Positions 8,903-18,736 of a stretch of DNA of 64,000 bases are shown here, in pieces; positions within the stretch are counted from its first letter, which is position 1; each line of letters begins with the position of its first letter. Location: assembly GCF_002019645.1 (NCBI RefSeq), contig NZ_KV917374.1, forward strand, positions 5,168,369 through 5,232,368. Reading direction: 5' to 3'. This stretch comes from Litchfieldia alkalitelluris. Its GTDB lineage: Bacteria > Bacillota > Bacilli > Bacillales > Bacillaceae_L. The position numbers and the translations under genes were made by a program. Under the pieces are notes generated by a model. That model saw nothing but the letters and a program-made list of their open reading frames with translations, made no database searches and was not told the origin of the DNA.

Positions 8903-8918
8903 TGTGAATCATTTCACA
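8903..8918. promoter_or_regulatory. FNR/CRP-type operator 2 upstream of nasD
   Basis: TGTGA-ATCATT-TCACA, the second perfect palindrome, centred 29 bp from the first, i.e. nearly three helical turns. Confidence 0.7.
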
Positions 8919-9000
8919 AATATGACAAAATGTAACCGATTACCTTTCGAGGAGATTAGATTTGTTTTAATGTCACTGTCGCTCTCATATATGAATACGT

Positions 9001-9027
9001 AAAAAAAGAAGATAACAATTTGTTATC
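9001..9027 (-). terminator. Terminator of yfmL, overlapping its stop codon
   Basis: GATAACAA-T-TTGTTATC palindrome followed on the minus strand by CTTCTTTTTTTACG. It overlaps the last codons of the helicase gene. Confidence 0.75.
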
Positions 9028-10282
9028 CTCTAGTTTTTTTATGTGAAGCTGTTTTTTTCTTCTTCGCATTAACTGGTGATTTCGACGCTCCAGTGGGTCT
9101 CTTCCTAGCAGCAACTTCTGGCTTCTTAACAAATTTCTTTTTATCTATAAGTTCCCCTCTGTAAAAGTCTTTTTCCTGAACTGTTACATTTAATTCTCGG
9201 GCATATTGTTTTAAAATCCGTAGTTCACGATCATTTACAATTGATACAACTGTCCCCATTGAAGTAGAGCCTAGGCGACCTGTTCGTCCAGAACGATGTG
9301 TATACTCAGTTAAATCTTTTGCTAAATCATAATGGATAACATGGGTGATTCCTTGAATATCCAACCCTCTTGCTGCAACATCTGTGGCTAAAAGTAAGCT
9401 TGTTTTCCCTGAGCGAAAGTCAGTGAGAGCAGCTTGACGATCCATTTTGTTAGCATCACTATGTAACATACTAAGGTCAACACCTTTAAACTTAAGCTTC
9501 TCAGCTAAAACATGCAAATTCCCTATGTCCCTTACAAACACAAGTCCGCGTATCCCTTTTAATCTTGATAGTTTTGCAATGAGCTCAATTTTTTCTCTCG
9601 GTTCACTAACAAAGTAGATATGCTCAACCTCAACACCTGCCGATATTTCTGCTCTCTCTACTCTTATTATCAGGGCATCCTCTGTCACAATATTGTTTAA
9701 AATCGCCTCAGCCTCTTTCGTTACCGTTGCTGAAAATAATAGAATTTGGCGATCTCTTAAAGTTGATTTAATAATGTCTTTCATTGTGTTTATATGTTCT
9801 GGTACGAGAAGTTGATCTCCTTCATCTAAGACGACCGTCTTTACTTCATGCATTTTTATTTTTTTCTGTTTAATAAGCTCTAGAACACGCCCAGGCGTTC
9901 CAAAAATAATCTGAGGGCGATTTTTTAGTTTTTCAAGCTGTCTTTTTACATTTGCTCCACCGATAAAGCTTGCTCCATAAATGTCGCTACCTTCCGACCA
10001 TTTTTGAAATTCCTGAAAGATCTGCATCACTAGCTCATGAGATGATGCTAGTACGACTGCTTGAACATCCTTTTTTTCAGTGTCTATTTTATCTAAAATC
10101 GGAAGTAAGTATGCTAACGTTTTACCTGATCCTGTTGGGGATTCAGCAATAACATCTGTTCCTTCTAGGATTGAAGGAATTGCTTTTTCCTGGATTGGAG
10201 TTGGGTTACTGAATTGTGCCTTTTCCCAGGCTTTTCCGATAAATGGTTTCATATTTGATATAACTTGCCATGTATTTGTCAT
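9023..10282 (-). CDS. yfmL: DEAD-box RNA helicase, YfmL-like
   Basis: ATP-dependent RNA helicase; B. subtilis YfmL is linked to ribosome assembly. Motifs in order: Q-motif region FSNPTPIQEKA, motif I SPTGSGKT, Ia-like ASSHEL (usual PTREL altered), GG (IGGANV), TPGRV, motif II DEGD in place of DEAD, SAT (FSATV), then the C-terminal RecA domain with FVRD, LLATDVAARGLD and HRSGRTGR. A basic, low-complexity tail (about 370-419, rich in K, R, A) extends beyond the shorter B. subtilis protein and probably binds RNA. GGAG precedes the ATG. Monocistronic. Motifs I, VI and the arginines look intact, so activity is expected despite the Ia and II changes. Confidence 0.9.
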   Translation of the reverse strand: MTNTWQVISNMKPFIGKAWEKAQFSNPTPIQEKAIPSILEGTDVIAESPTGSGKTLAYLLPILDKIDTEKKDVQAVVLASSHELVMQIFQEFQKWSEGSDIYGASFIGGANVKRQLEKLKNRPQIIFGTPGRVLELIKQKKIKMHEVKTVVLDEGDQLLVPEHINTMKDIIKSTLRDRQILLFSATVTKEAEAILNNIVTEDALIIRVERAEISAGVEVEHIYFVSEPREKIELIAKLSRLKGIRGLVFVRDIGNLHVLAEKLKFKGVDLSMLHSDANKMDRQAALTDFRSGKTSLLLATDVAARGLDIQGITHVIHYDLAKDLTEYTHRSGRTGRLGSTSMGTVVSIVNDRELRILKQYARELNVTVQEKDFYRGELIDKKKFVKKPEVAARKRPTGASKSPVNAKKKKTASHKKTRG

Positions 10283-10352
10283 GTGATTCTCCTTTTATGT
10301 TGGGGTACTCTTATAAAATTAACTTAGGTTGGAGAGAGTTTGATTCTACTTG

Positions 10353-10860
10353 ATGCAAATATTCGCTAGCATGAATGTCTACCCTAAAAAAAGAAATGCT
10401 GAAGATCCACACTAAGTATATTAAATTTCCTAATGATCATTTGGACAAATTCTGCTATCGTTTTGTCGTTGAAACCTCTCGTCTCTTCATTGATAATAAA
10501 AGACCTATATTGTTAAAAAGAATATTTATTATCCTTATGTTGCACTTTTTTTGGGGGATATATGATACAGTATGTATTTTTTATGACGTTATCACTATAA
10601 CATAAACATCTTCATTGTATTATATATTCTTTCCAACTGTGTGATTCGTCTTGTAATTTTATGAGAAATACGGTACGTTTTTATTAAATTATAGGAAAGT
10701 CCAAATTTGAACCTTGTTTCGGTGTCTAGCTCCAGGCGCCATCGGCTCTCTGGTCTAACCCATTCGCAACGGATGAGCCAAGATCGCCTTCTGAGATGAA
10801 TTCAAAGAATTCATCCTAGTCAGCGCCTGTCTTATGCTTGTCGCCGATAGGCGGGCGCCT
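10353..10860. repeat. R3 fragment (10353-10404) and divergent R1 body (10722-10860)
   Basis: 10353-10404 carries the inverted R3 linker end (GTCTACCCT..AAAAAAGAAATGCTGAAG). 10722-10860 is a long variant of the R1 body: it opens with TGTCTAGCTCCAGGCGCC, closes with TGTCGCCGATAGGCGGGCGCC, and has an internal hairpin GATGAATTC..GAATTCATC. The approximately 320 bp between them hold no supportable gene. R1 ends about 40 bp before the rocB start, so it sits in or beside its promoter region. Confidence 0.65.
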
Positions 10861-10901
10861 TACGCTTTTCTTATACATTACTGTGTTAAAGGAGATGTAC
10901 T

Positions 10902-12554
10902 ATGCTTCAGTGTCGTGAAGATTTATTATTTTTTACAAAGCAATTAGTTAATATAGAGAGTATCGTTAATACATCTGGAGAAAAGGAGATTGCTCAGGTT
11001 CTATATACGATGATTTCTTCGTTTCCTTATTTTACAGAGAATCCTAGTCAAGTTATAAAGACTAAAACTGAGCATGATGATTTAGAGAGGTATAATGTTC
11101 TTGCTTTTGTTAAAGGTACAAAAGGGACTAGTAATAAAACGGTGATTCTGATGGGCCATATGGATACTGTCGGAATTGATGATTTTAACAACTTGAAAGA
11201 TCATGCAATATCTCCAGACACATTAAAGGAACAGTTAAAAACAGAGAGTATTCCGGTTGCAATTAAGGAACATGTGGAATCAGAGGATTGGATGTTTGGT
11301 CGTGGTGTACTTGATATGAAAAGTGGGGTAGCTAGTCATTTATTTCTATTAAAATACTACTCTGAGAATCCTCATGAATTAGATGGAAACCTTGTATTTG
11401 TATCTGAGTGTGATGAAGAAGATGGTTCTAGAGGCATTTTATCAGCATTAAATCAATTAATCTCTTGGAAAGACGAGCATCAATTTAACTATGTCGCAGC
11501 TATTAATGCAGACTTTGTATCTCCTAGATATGAGGGCGATGCAAACCGTTATATCTATAAAGGAACGACCGGAAAACTTCTCCCTTCATTTTTTATAACA
11601 GGTGCTGAAACGCATGTAGGATCTTGTTTTGAAGGATTAGATCCGAATTTAATTGCCGCAGAACTAACAAAACAAATCAATTATAATCCCGAGCTTTGCA
11701 ATGAAGCTGACGGCGAAATCACCGTTCCGCCTGTATCATTAAAACAAACTGACTTAAAGCCAAGCTATACAGTTCAAACAGCTTTATCAGCTTATGTGTA
11801 TTATAACTTCTTTATTTATTCTTGGTCACCAAAGGATGTATTAGTAAAGCTTAAAGAGCAAGCTGAAATTGCATTTGGGAATGTTTTAACTACATTTAAA
11901 GAGCGATATGAAAAATATTGTGAAATAAGTGGTGAGCCATTCAAAGACGTAACTTGGCAGCCAAGAGTGTTAACTTATGAGGAAATGCATAGTCAATTAG
12001 TTGAAGAATTTGGTTCAGCATATGAAAATCATATGCAAGCGTTCAAGACTGAATTGCTTTTAGATGAAAGTCTTGATACTAGAATGTTTTCAGCAAGAGT
12101 GGTAGAAGAAGCGTTTAAATGGATGAAGAATCAAACTCCAACAATTGTACTATTTTATTCTTCATTATATTCACCACGAGTGCAAATTACTGGTGAGAAC
12201 GAAAATGAGAAAAACTTAATCGATGCATTAGATGAAGCGGTTGACTGGGTTAAGCCTTTTTATAAAGAGCCGATTGTGGTTCGTAATTTCTTCCCTTATA
12301 TTTCTGATATGAGCTTTGTTGCCTTAAGTGATGATGAGAATGAAATTAACTCAGTCTCCACCAACAATCCTAGTTGGGGTTCAAAACACTATGTTGATTA
12401 TAGTCAGATTCGCAAGCTAAATGTACCAGTAATCAATATTGGGCCATACGGCTTTGACGCACATAAAAAGTACGAACGTATGGAATTAACATATTCGCTA
12501 GAGGTTGTTCCTAATTTGACTAATTTTGTAATCAAACGTTTGTTTAATTGTTAA
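10902..12554 (+). CDS. rocB: RocB-like M20 family peptidase/deacylase
   Basis: Zinc-dependent hydrolase of the M20 superfamily, closest in length (550 aa) and architecture to RocB, which is encoded with arginine catabolism genes in B. subtilis but whose substrate is not settled. Metal and catalytic motifs are present: GHMDTVG (H86, D88), GVLDMKSG (D138) and ECDEEDGS (about 169-175). No signal peptide, so cytoplasmic. GGAG lies 7 nt before the ATG. No other roc gene is nearby, and the upstream region is occupied by an R1 repeat. A different acyl-amino-acid hydrolase activity is possible. Confidence 0.8.
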   Translation: MLQCREDLLFFTKQLVNIESIVNTSGEKEIAQVLYTMISSFPYFTENPSQVIKTKTEHDDLERYNVLAFVKGTKGTSNKTVILMGHMDTVGIDDFNNLKDHAISPDTLKEQLKTESIPVAIKEHVESEDWMFGRGVLDMKSGVASHLFLLKYYSENPHELDGNLVFVSECDEEDGSRGILSALNQLISWKDEHQFNYVAAINADFVSPRYEGDANRYIYKGTTGKLLPSFFITGAETHVGSCFEGLDPNLIAAELTKQINYNPELCNEADGEITVPPVSLKQTDLKPSYTVQTALSAYVYYNFFIYSWSPKDVLVKLKEQAEIAFGNVLTTFKERYEKYCEISGEPFKDVTWQPRVLTYEEMHSQLVEEFGSAYENHMQAFKTELLLDESLDTRMFSARVVEEAFKWMKNQTPTIVLFYSSLYSPRVQITGENENEKNLIDALDEAVDWVKPFYKEPIVVRNFFPYISDMSFVALSDDENEINSVSTNNPSWGSKHYVDYSQIRKLNVPVINIGPYGFDAHKKYERMELTYSLEVVPNLTNFVIKRLFNC

Positions 12555-12676
12555 AATTGATTTTAGTTACTTTTTGCGGTTTGAAATCTTTAAAACCTGA
12601 TATACTTTTAATAAGCTCCTTTCGTATTATAGCTCTGATCTGAGTTTTAACTGATTAACCTACGAATGTACGAAAT

Positions 12677-12723
12677 GGGGCTTTTTCTGTTGTTTTCTTG
12701 ATTTTTTTGCAAAATAAAGCCCC
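12677..12723. terminator. Possible bidirectional terminator between rocB and the ABC exporter
   Basis: GGGGCTTT / AAAGCCCC inverted repeat with a 31-nt T-rich loop, between converging genes. Weak, because the loop is long. Confidence 0.35.
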
Positions 12724-12769
12724 TTAGCTCACAGCAAAATACTGTGTACAAGGGGAAACTAATACCATA

Positions 12770-14617
12770 TTAAGCTAATTCCTCTGTCAACTTATTCTCA
12801 TACAAATCAGCATAAAAACCATGCGCCTTAAGCAGCTCTTCATGTGATCCATTTTCAATCAACTGACCTTCTTTCAACACCAAAATTTGATCAGCGTTTT
12901 GAATTGTATTTAACCTGTGAGCAATGACGAAGCTCGTTCTGCCTTCCATTAATCGTTGCAGTGCTTCTTGAATCTTCATTTCTGTAATTGTATCAATGCT
13001 ACTCGTCGCCTCATCAAGAACTAGCAAAGTAGGGTTAGATAAGATCGCACGAGCAATTGAAAGCAGTTGCTTTTGCCCTTGACTTATTCCATTTCCATCT
13101 TGAGTAAGCTCTGTATCATATTTTTTCGGCAACTTCATAATGAAGGAATGAGCATTTGCTAGCTTCGCGGCTTCAACGACATCATCATCACTTGCATCCA
13201 ATCGTCCATACCGAATATTCTCTTTTATGGTCCCCTGAAAAAGATATGAATCTTGTAGAACAAAGCCCATATTTTTTCGAAGGCTTTCGCGTTTAATCGA
13301 TTTAATATCATGGCCATCGATCTCAATATTGCCTTCATCTACTTCATAAAATCTAGATAGAAGATTCACTACAGTTGTTTTTCCTGCACCAGTTGGTCCA
13401 ACAAGGGCAACTGTTTCACCAGGTGATACAGAAAAGGTAATATCTCGAACCGTATTTCCTTCTTCTTTTTCATACGAAAAGGAAACAGACTGAAATTCAA
13501 CTTTTCCATCCTTAATCAAAATATCTTTAGCATTCTTTTCATCAATCGCTTCTTCTTCTTCATCAATGACCTCAAATACGCGTTCTGCCCCTGCAACCGC
13601 AGACAGTAAAGTATTAAATTGATTCGCAAGATCGTTTAAAGGTCTCGTAAACTGTCTTGAGTATTCAGCAAAGATGACGATTGTACCAATGGTGATAATC
13701 CCATTAAAGGAAAGTATCCCACCGATTGATGCGATCACAGCAAAGCTAAGATTATTTAACATATTCATTAGCTTCGGAATAAACCCCGAGTAACTCTGTG
13801 CCCAATATCCAGCTGTTCTTAATCTCTCACTTTTCTCTGTAAATTGTCTCATTACCTTTTCCTCTTGTGAAAAAGTTTTAACAATCCTCTGACCTGAAAC
13901 GGTTTCTTCTATAAAACCATTTAATTCGCCTAAACTTTTTTGTTGTTCCTTAAAAAACACACTTGTTCGATTGGTAATCCATCTTAATCCATAAAACATG
14001 GTTGGGACAATAATTAGTGTAAGTAATGTTAATAAAGGGCTAAGGTATAACATGACTGACACGGTACCAATAAGCGTTAAGATACTTGAAAAAATTTGAA
14101 TCACAGAACTATTAAGTGTAGAACTGACATTTTCAATATCATTTGTAATTCTACTCATCAACTCTCCATGCTGCCTTTTATCAAAATACGGGATCGGCAA
14201 CTTGTGTAAATGCTTGAATAGCTGTGTTCTCATTTTAAAAACAGTTTTTTGGGCAATTCCTATCATCCAATAAGCTTGAAACCACGTTGACAAAGAATGA
14301 AAGATATAGATAATAATTAGGCTAACACTTAAAAATAGTAGACCTGAAGGATCTTTTTCTACAATATAATTATCGATTGCCATTCCGACTAAAAATGGAC
14401 CTAATAGCCCTAAAACTGAACTTATGACAACCATCAATAAAACAAGTGATAACAGTAGTTTATTTTCCGCCAAGTACGACCAAATTCGTTTGATGGTAGC
14501 TACCCAGTTTTTCGCTTTCGGCTTTATTTTCTGATTTGTTCCAGTAGTTGTTTGCTGATCTTTTTTCTCAAGGGGCAATTTCTTATATTGAAAAGGTGTT
14601 ACCAGGTGCTTTAACAT
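12770..14617 (-). CDS. yfiC: ABC exporter half-transporter, YfiC-like (canonical Walker B partner)
   Basis: Multidrug-type half-transporter, 615 aa: a hydrophilic N-terminus (1-45), six predicted membrane helices (about 50-340) and an NBD. The NBD has Walker A GPTGAGKTT, Q-loop FVLQDSYLF, Walker B LLVLDEATSSID with the catalytic glutamate, and H-loop IAHRL. Its signature reads ISQGQKQ rather than LSGGQ. That pairs with the aspartate-type Walker B of the upstream partner (14624-16333), the pattern expected of heterodimeric exporters such as LmrCD and BmrCD. The two genes are 6 bp apart. Size and gene order fit B. subtilis YfiB/YfiC, a function of drug or lipid efflux; the substrate is unknown. 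Confidence 0.85.
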   Translation of the reverse strand: MLKHLVTPFQYKKLPLEKKDQQTTTGTNQKIKPKAKNWVATIKRIWSYLAENKLLLSLVLLMVVISSVLGLLGPFLVGMAIDNYIVEKDPSGLLFLSVSLIIIYIFHSLSTWFQAYWMIGIAQKTVFKMRTQLFKHLHKLPIPYFDKRQHGELMSRITNDIENVSSTLNSSVIQIFSSILTLIGTVSVMLYLSPLLTLLTLIIVPTMFYGLRWITNRTSVFFKEQQKSLGELNGFIEETVSGQRIVKTFSQEEKVMRQFTEKSERLRTAGYWAQSYSGFIPKLMNMLNNLSFAVIASIGGILSFNGIITIGTIVIFAEYSRQFTRPLNDLANQFNTLLSAVAGAERVFEVIDEEEEAIDEKNAKDILIKDGKVEFQSVSFSYEKEEGNTVRDITFSVSPGETVALVGPTGAGKTTVVNLLSRFYEVDEGNIEIDGHDIKSIKRESLRKNMGFVLQDSYLFQGTIKENIRYGRLDASDDDVVEAAKLANAHSFIMKLPKKYDTELTQDGNGISQGQKQLLSIARAILSNPTLLVLDEATSSIDTITEMKIQEALQRLMEGRTSFVIAHRLNTIQNADQILVLKEGQLIENGSHEELLKAHGFYADLYENKLTEELA

Positions 14618-14623
14618 TTGCTG

Positions 14624-16333
14624 TTATGCCTCCTCTCTGTACTGTGACTGATAAATTTTCTGATATAATGCTGATTCGTTTACTAATTGTTCATGAGTAC
14701 CTTTTGCAATAAGCTGACCATCTTCGATCAGGAGAATCATATCAGCATCAAGAGCCGTACTAATTTTTTGAGTAATGATTAATGTTGTACATGTATAATT
14801 TTTAAGTGCTGCCAACAGCTTAGCTTCGGTCTTTAAATCAAGTGCACTTGTGCTATCATCTAATAATAGAATTCTTGGTTTCCTTACAAGAGCTCGGGCA
14901 ATAGATAATCTCTGTTTCTGACCGCCAGATAAATTAACACCCTTTTGGCCGATCACTGTTTCAAATCCCTTTGGTAATCTTAGGAGTGTTTCATAGATTT
15001 GTGCTGCTTTTGTGGCCTGAATCATCTCTTCTTCAGTAGCATTTTCTTTTCCCCAGGCAATGTTCTCCTTCACAGTTCCGGTAAATAATAAAGCCTCTTG
15101 AGGTACATAGCCAATTTGCTTTCTTAGTGAGTCTGATTTTATATCACGAACATCTCGGTCATCAATGAGAACCGAACCTTCTTCGACATCATATAAGCGA
15201 GGAATTAATTGAAACATCGAAGACTTTCCTGAACCAGTAGCCCCCAAAATCGCCACCGTTTGACCTTGGTTCACTGTAAACGAAATATGGTCTAATACAC
15301 GTGTGTCAGTCCCAGGATATGTAAAGGAAACATCTCTAAACTCAATTTTCCCATTCAAGCTACTTTCGTTCTCCCCCGCTTCGTCCATATCAATATCTGT
15401 ATCTAGCACTTCCGTTATACGATTAGAAGATGCTTTTGCTCTAGAAAATGCCATGATGATAAACGAGAAAATCGAAAATGCTCCTGTGATTCTTGTCGCA
15501 TAGTTAACAATTGCCACTACCTCACCAACCTGTGCATCTCCCAAGTTTACCCTAGTGCTGCCATACCAAAGGACTACTAATATACTTAAGTTCATAATTA
15601 ATAAAAGCACCGGCATTGTTACTTCCATTAATCTTAGAGCCGAAACCGTTCGATCCTTTAGTTTTTCATTTGCTTTTGTAAATTTCTGAACTTCATATTT
15701 TCTTCTTAAGAAAGCCTTGATAAGACGAATACCTATAAGATTCTCCCTCATCACATTATTAACAGAATCAAGTCGTTCCTGTACGGATTTGAATAATGAA
15801 TTACCTTTATTCATCACCCATACAAGAAAAATAAAAAGAATGGGGATAACGATCAAGAAAATAAGAGCCAGTCTAAAATTCACAATTAAAGCCATAATCA
15901 TACCGCCAATTATCAGTAGTGGAGCGCGCAGCATAATTCGTAGGCTCATAAACACCGTATTTTGTATTTGGGTTACATCATTTGTCAGTCTTGTGATAAG
16001 TGAAGATGTTGGAAATAAGTTAAAATTACTAAATGAGAATGACTGAACTTTGTCGAATATTGCTTTCCTAACATCTAAGCCAAAGCTTTGACTTACATGT
16101 GCTGCATAAAAAGAGTTTATAATACCAGAGGTAAATGCCAGGAACGACATTCCTACCATGATTAACCCCCATTTGATAATGACCTGAGTATCCCCTTTAA
16201 GGATCCCATCATCAATAATCTTGGCCATAAAAAGAGGGTGTAAGAGCTCTACAGCTAGTTCTACCAGCATTAACGTAAGCGCAATGGTAACGGCTATACG
16301 ATATGGCTTTAAATATGAAAATACTTTTAACAT
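14624..16333 (-). CDS. yfiB: ABC exporter half-transporter, YfiB-like (degenerate catalytic site)
   Basis: First gene of the exporter pair, 569 aa. Six membrane helices (about 15-300) precede an NBD with Walker A GATGSGKSS, Q-loop YVPQEALLF, perfect signature LSGGQKQR and Walker B ILLLDDSTSALD, where the usual catalytic Glu is Asp. The H-loop position reads ITQKIS, so the switch histidine is also missing. With the partner's altered signature this makes one non-hydrolysing and one hydrolysing ATP site. The start MLKVFSYLKPYR is preceded by GGAGG. Transcribed with the next gene; no dedicated regulator is adjacent. Confidence 0.87.
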   Translation of the reverse strand: MLKVFSYLKPYRIAVTIALTLMLVELAVELLHPLFMAKIIDDGILKGDTQVIIKWGLIMVGMSFLAFTSGIINSFYAAHVSQSFGLDVRKAIFDKVQSFSFSNFNLFPTSSLITRLTNDVTQIQNTVFMSLRIMLRAPLLIIGGMIMALIVNFRLALIFLIVIPILFIFLVWVMNKGNSLFKSVQERLDSVNNVMRENLIGIRLIKAFLRRKYEVQKFTKANEKLKDRTVSALRLMEVTMPVLLLIMNLSILVVLWYGSTRVNLGDAQVGEVVAIVNYATRITGAFSIFSFIIMAFSRAKASSNRITEVLDTDIDMDEAGENESSLNGKIEFRDVSFTYPGTDTRVLDHISFTVNQGQTVAILGATGSGKSSMFQLIPRLYDVEEGSVLIDDRDVRDIKSDSLRKQIGYVPQEALLFTGTVKENIAWGKENATEEEMIQATKAAQIYETLLRLPKGFETVIGQKGVNLSGGQKQRLSIARALVRKPRILLLDDSTSALDLKTEAKLLAALKNYTCTTLIITQKISTALDADMILLIEDGQLIAKGTHEQLVNESALYQKIYQSQYREEA

Positions 16334-16507
16334 ATAAATCCTCCAAACAGTCTTAAATCTTCGATTCTCTAATATCTTGAATTTTATCTATTATCTATCA
16401 TACTGCTTTTTTTATTATTTTTAAATAGTTTGAATTTTTATAATTTTGATTTTTGGAACATTGCTTGGATTTAGAGTTTTACCATGATGTTATTTATTTA
16501 GCAATGG

Positions 16508-16642
16508 TTTACCCTGAAAATAACTAGGGTACCGGAGTTCCATTCGCTGCGAATCCACCTGCTTTCCGCGGGGCGGCCCGTGAGCCTCCTCACGAGACCG
16601 CTAGATCCCGCAGGAGTCAGGTGGCTCTCCACTCATTCCACA
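16508..16642 (-). repeat. R2 body with R3 remnant
   Basis: Short form of R2 on the minus strand: ATTCGCTGCGAATCCACCTG, CGCGGGGCGGCCCGTGAGCC, CTCACGAGACCGCTAGATCC, CTCCACTCATTCCAC appear in order. A decayed R3 end (TTTACCCTGAAAATAACT) precedes it. It lacks the approximately 25-bp AAAAAGCGACGAGG segment seen in the 20 kb copies. Confidence 0.75.
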
Positions 16643-16983
16643 ATAAGTGAGCACAATATTTTTTAACCCCAAATTTCAAGGCGGATTTTACAATATAAAG
16701 ATTTTGAAAACACTTATTTAATGGCGCTGGTAGGTGCTTTCTCAGAAATCCCGTCGAAAAATCGATAAGTGGTTGATATCGAAAATAAATTCCTTCAGTT
16801 CGAAAGTAAAATAAGTATTTCGAAAATATTCGACAAAATTTCGAAAATAAACTTCTGACAGGCATCATTTTCCTCCTCACCAACAACATATTTAGCTGTG
16901 AACAAGTATATTGCATTCGAATTTCTTCAAATATCAATAAAAAAACAAGACTCGATATGTTATTGATATTTTAATTCAAAATA
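16643..16983. other. Gene-free stretch with reiterated TTCGAAAATA motif
   Basis: No credible gene. Four occurrences of a (T)TCGAAA(A/G)TA motif lie between about 16775 and 16855, one of them followed by ATTCG. The only open frame here starts in this segment and ends inside the R2 repeat, so I do not call it. Could be a decayed repeat. Confidence 0.3.
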
Positions 16984-17019
16984 AAAAGGCATAACCTTTT
17001 TCATTTAGGTTTTGCCTTA
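16984..17019 (-). terminator. Terminator of the liaFSR transcript
   Basis: On the minus strand AAGGCAAAACCT / AGGTTATGCCTT with loop AAATGAAAA, then TTTTTATTTTG. It is about 50 bp past the liaR stop. Confidence 0.75.
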
Positions 17020-17067
17020 GTGGAATTAATTTTATGCTTATTTTACTTATATATGTCTTCACAATAT

Positions 17068-17697
17068 TTATTTTACAAGTGTGTGTTTAAAGGCATATAT
17101 AACAGCTTGGGTGCGGTCATTGACTTCTAGCTTTGATAAGATGTTGCTAACATGTACCTTCACCGTTTTTAAAGAGATAAAGAGCTCCTCGCTGATTTCT
17201 TGATTCGTTTTTCCTTGTGCCATATGGAGGAGTACTTCTAGTTCTCGGTTTGTTAACTCCTCATGTAGTGGAGCATCCTGTTTTCTCATTTTGAGCATCA
17301 TTTTCCCTGTCACCTCAGGCTCTAAGACAATCTGTCCTTCAAAGGTTGAGCGAACTGCATTTGCAATTTCACTCGCTTTTGAGGTTTTAAGCATATAACT
17401 TGTTGCCCCAGCCTCCAATGCAGGATAGACTTTTTCATCATCTAGAAAGCTTGTAACAATCACAATTTTCGCCTCAGGCCAAGAGGCAATGATTTGTTTC
17501 GTGGCTTCAATTCCGTCCATTTCCTTCATAACTAAATCCATTAAAATCACATCTGGACGAAGAGACAGAGCCAGTTCGACTCCTTTTTTCCCATCCTCAG
17601 CCTCACCCACTACTTCAATATCGGGCTGCGCGGATAAATACGAGGAAACTCCTATTCTCACCATTTCATGATCATCAACAAATAGCACCCTTATCAT
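17068..17697 (-). CDS. liaR: Response regulator LiaR
   Basis: NarL/FixJ-type response regulator, 209 aa. The receiver domain has the acidic pocket (VDDH), phospho-acceptor Asp54 in [12 protein letters not shown], and the conserved switch residues TS and K (YMLKTS). The C-terminal LuxR-type helix-turn-helix is [41 protein letters not shown]. It is the last gene of liaF-liaS-liaR, 7 bp after liaS. In B. subtilis LiaR activates liaIH when lipid II-binding antibiotics or other envelope stress are sensed. Here a candidate palindromic site is visible upstream of liaI. Confidence 0.92.
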   Translation of the reverse strand: MIRVLFVDDHEMVRIGVSSYLSAQPDIEVVGEAEDGKKGVELALSLRPDVILMDLVMKEMDGIEATKQIIASWPEAKIVIVTSFLDDEKVYPALEAGATSYMLKTSKASEIANAVRSTFEGQIVLEPEVTGKMMLKMRKQDAPLHEELTNRELEVLLHMAQGKTNQEISEELFISLKTVKVHVSNILSKLEVNDRTQAVIYAFKHTLVK

Positions 17698-17704
17698 CCT
17701 ATTT

Positions 17705-18736
17705 TCACCTCATCTTTGGGACTTTTACTTCCAGCTTTGTGCCGCTATTTAGTAAGCTGACGATTTTCAGCGTTCCTCCTATTTCAGTTGCTCGGTCATA
17801 CATATTTTGCAACCCATAAGACCCAGGGGTGGAACGCTCACTGTTTACATCAAATCCAATGCCATTATCACTAATCCTTAAAATCACAAAATCATCCCTA
17901 AATATAAGGAGGATCTCTAGCTTCGAGCATTTAGCATGCCTAAGTGTATTTGAAACAGATTCTTGGAGAATTCGAAATAGGTGATCTTCCACACCTTTAT
18001 CTAAATCTATTTCTTCAATTTTCCATGTAATATCTATCGGTACTTTTTGCATTAATTCATTTAATAGTTCCTTCATTCCTTCTTGCAAAGTTTTCCCTTT
18101 TAATGCAGCAGGTCTTAGGTGTAATAGTAATGCACGCATTTCTAATTGAGATTGATGAATCATATTTTCAACCATCTTTAACTGCTTTCCTTCCGCACTT
18201 TCCACTGAATCTCTTGTTTCAGTAATAGCCGACATTAACATGGAGGCCGCAAATAATTGTTGACTAACAGAGTCATGTAATTCTCGTGCTAAGCGGTTTC
18301 TCTCTCTAGAAACCATCTCATGAATTTTCTTTTCATGATCTTCTGCTTTTTCTGTTGCTAGCCTTTGTGACCTTTTTACCTGTTCAGAAATCATCGTTTT
18401 AATTGTTTGAATTCTTTTAAGAATTTCATCTAGGTCTGAATCGTTAACTAAAGACTCAAGTTCTCCCTGTGTTCCTTCTTCGACCAACTGTAGGCGTCGT
18501 TCAATTTCCTTCAATTGCTTTTTTCTAGAAATCCCTATAAAAAATCCAAACAATACACCAGTCAAAATCGCCATACTTGGGACAATCAAGACGAATGGAA
18601 CGTCCAATAACTTTCTATACCATAATAAAGACCAATCTTCTAACGGAAAGGTTAAGAAAAAGCCGAGAGATACTACAACTAAGATGGCAATCGAAAATAG
18701 AAAAGAGGTGAGGATTGAACGTTGTATCGTACTCAT
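17705..18736 (-). CDS. liaS: Sensor histidine kinase LiaS
   Basis: Intramembrane-sensing kinase, 343 aa. Two membrane helices (about 8-30 and 48-70) are separated by a very short extracellular loop, typical of LiaS. A HAMP-like/coiled segment leads to the HisKA_3 dimerisation helix with phospho-accepting His154 ([14 protein letters not shown]), followed by HATPase motifs ([28 protein letters not shown]). Start overlaps the liaF stop by 4 bp (ATGA), so translation is coupled. It phosphorylates LiaR, restrained by LiaF. Confidence 0.92.
   Translation of the reverse strand: MSTIQRSILTSFLFSIAILVVVSLGFFLTFPLEDWSLLWYRKLLDVPFVLIVPSMAILTGVLFGFFIGISRKKQLKEIERRLQLVEEGTQGELESLVNDSDLDEILKRIQTIKTMISEQVKRSQRLATEKAEDHEKKIHEMVSRERNRLARELHDSVSQQLFAASMLMSAITETRDSVESAEGKQLKMVENMIHQSQLEMRALLLHLRPAALKGKTLQEGMKELLNELMQKVPIDITWKIEEIDLDKGVEDHLFRILQESVSNTLRHAKCSKLEILLIFRDDFVILRISDNGIGFDVNSERSTPGSYGLQNMYDRATEIGGTLKIVSLLNSGTKLEVKVPKMR

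Noticed and set aside
10375-10605. 76-codon frame on the + strand.
   Set aside because: Begins inside an R3/R1 remnant, has no ribosome site and no recognisable domain.
12532-12551. CAAACGTTTG palindrome at the rocB end, similar to the operator cluster after yfmM.
   Set aside because: It lies in coding sequence and matches only the short core; likely chance.
16617-16937. 106-codon frame on the minus strand.
   Set aside because: Its 3' end is R2 repeat sequence, and no ribosome site precedes it; composition is unlike neighbouring genes.
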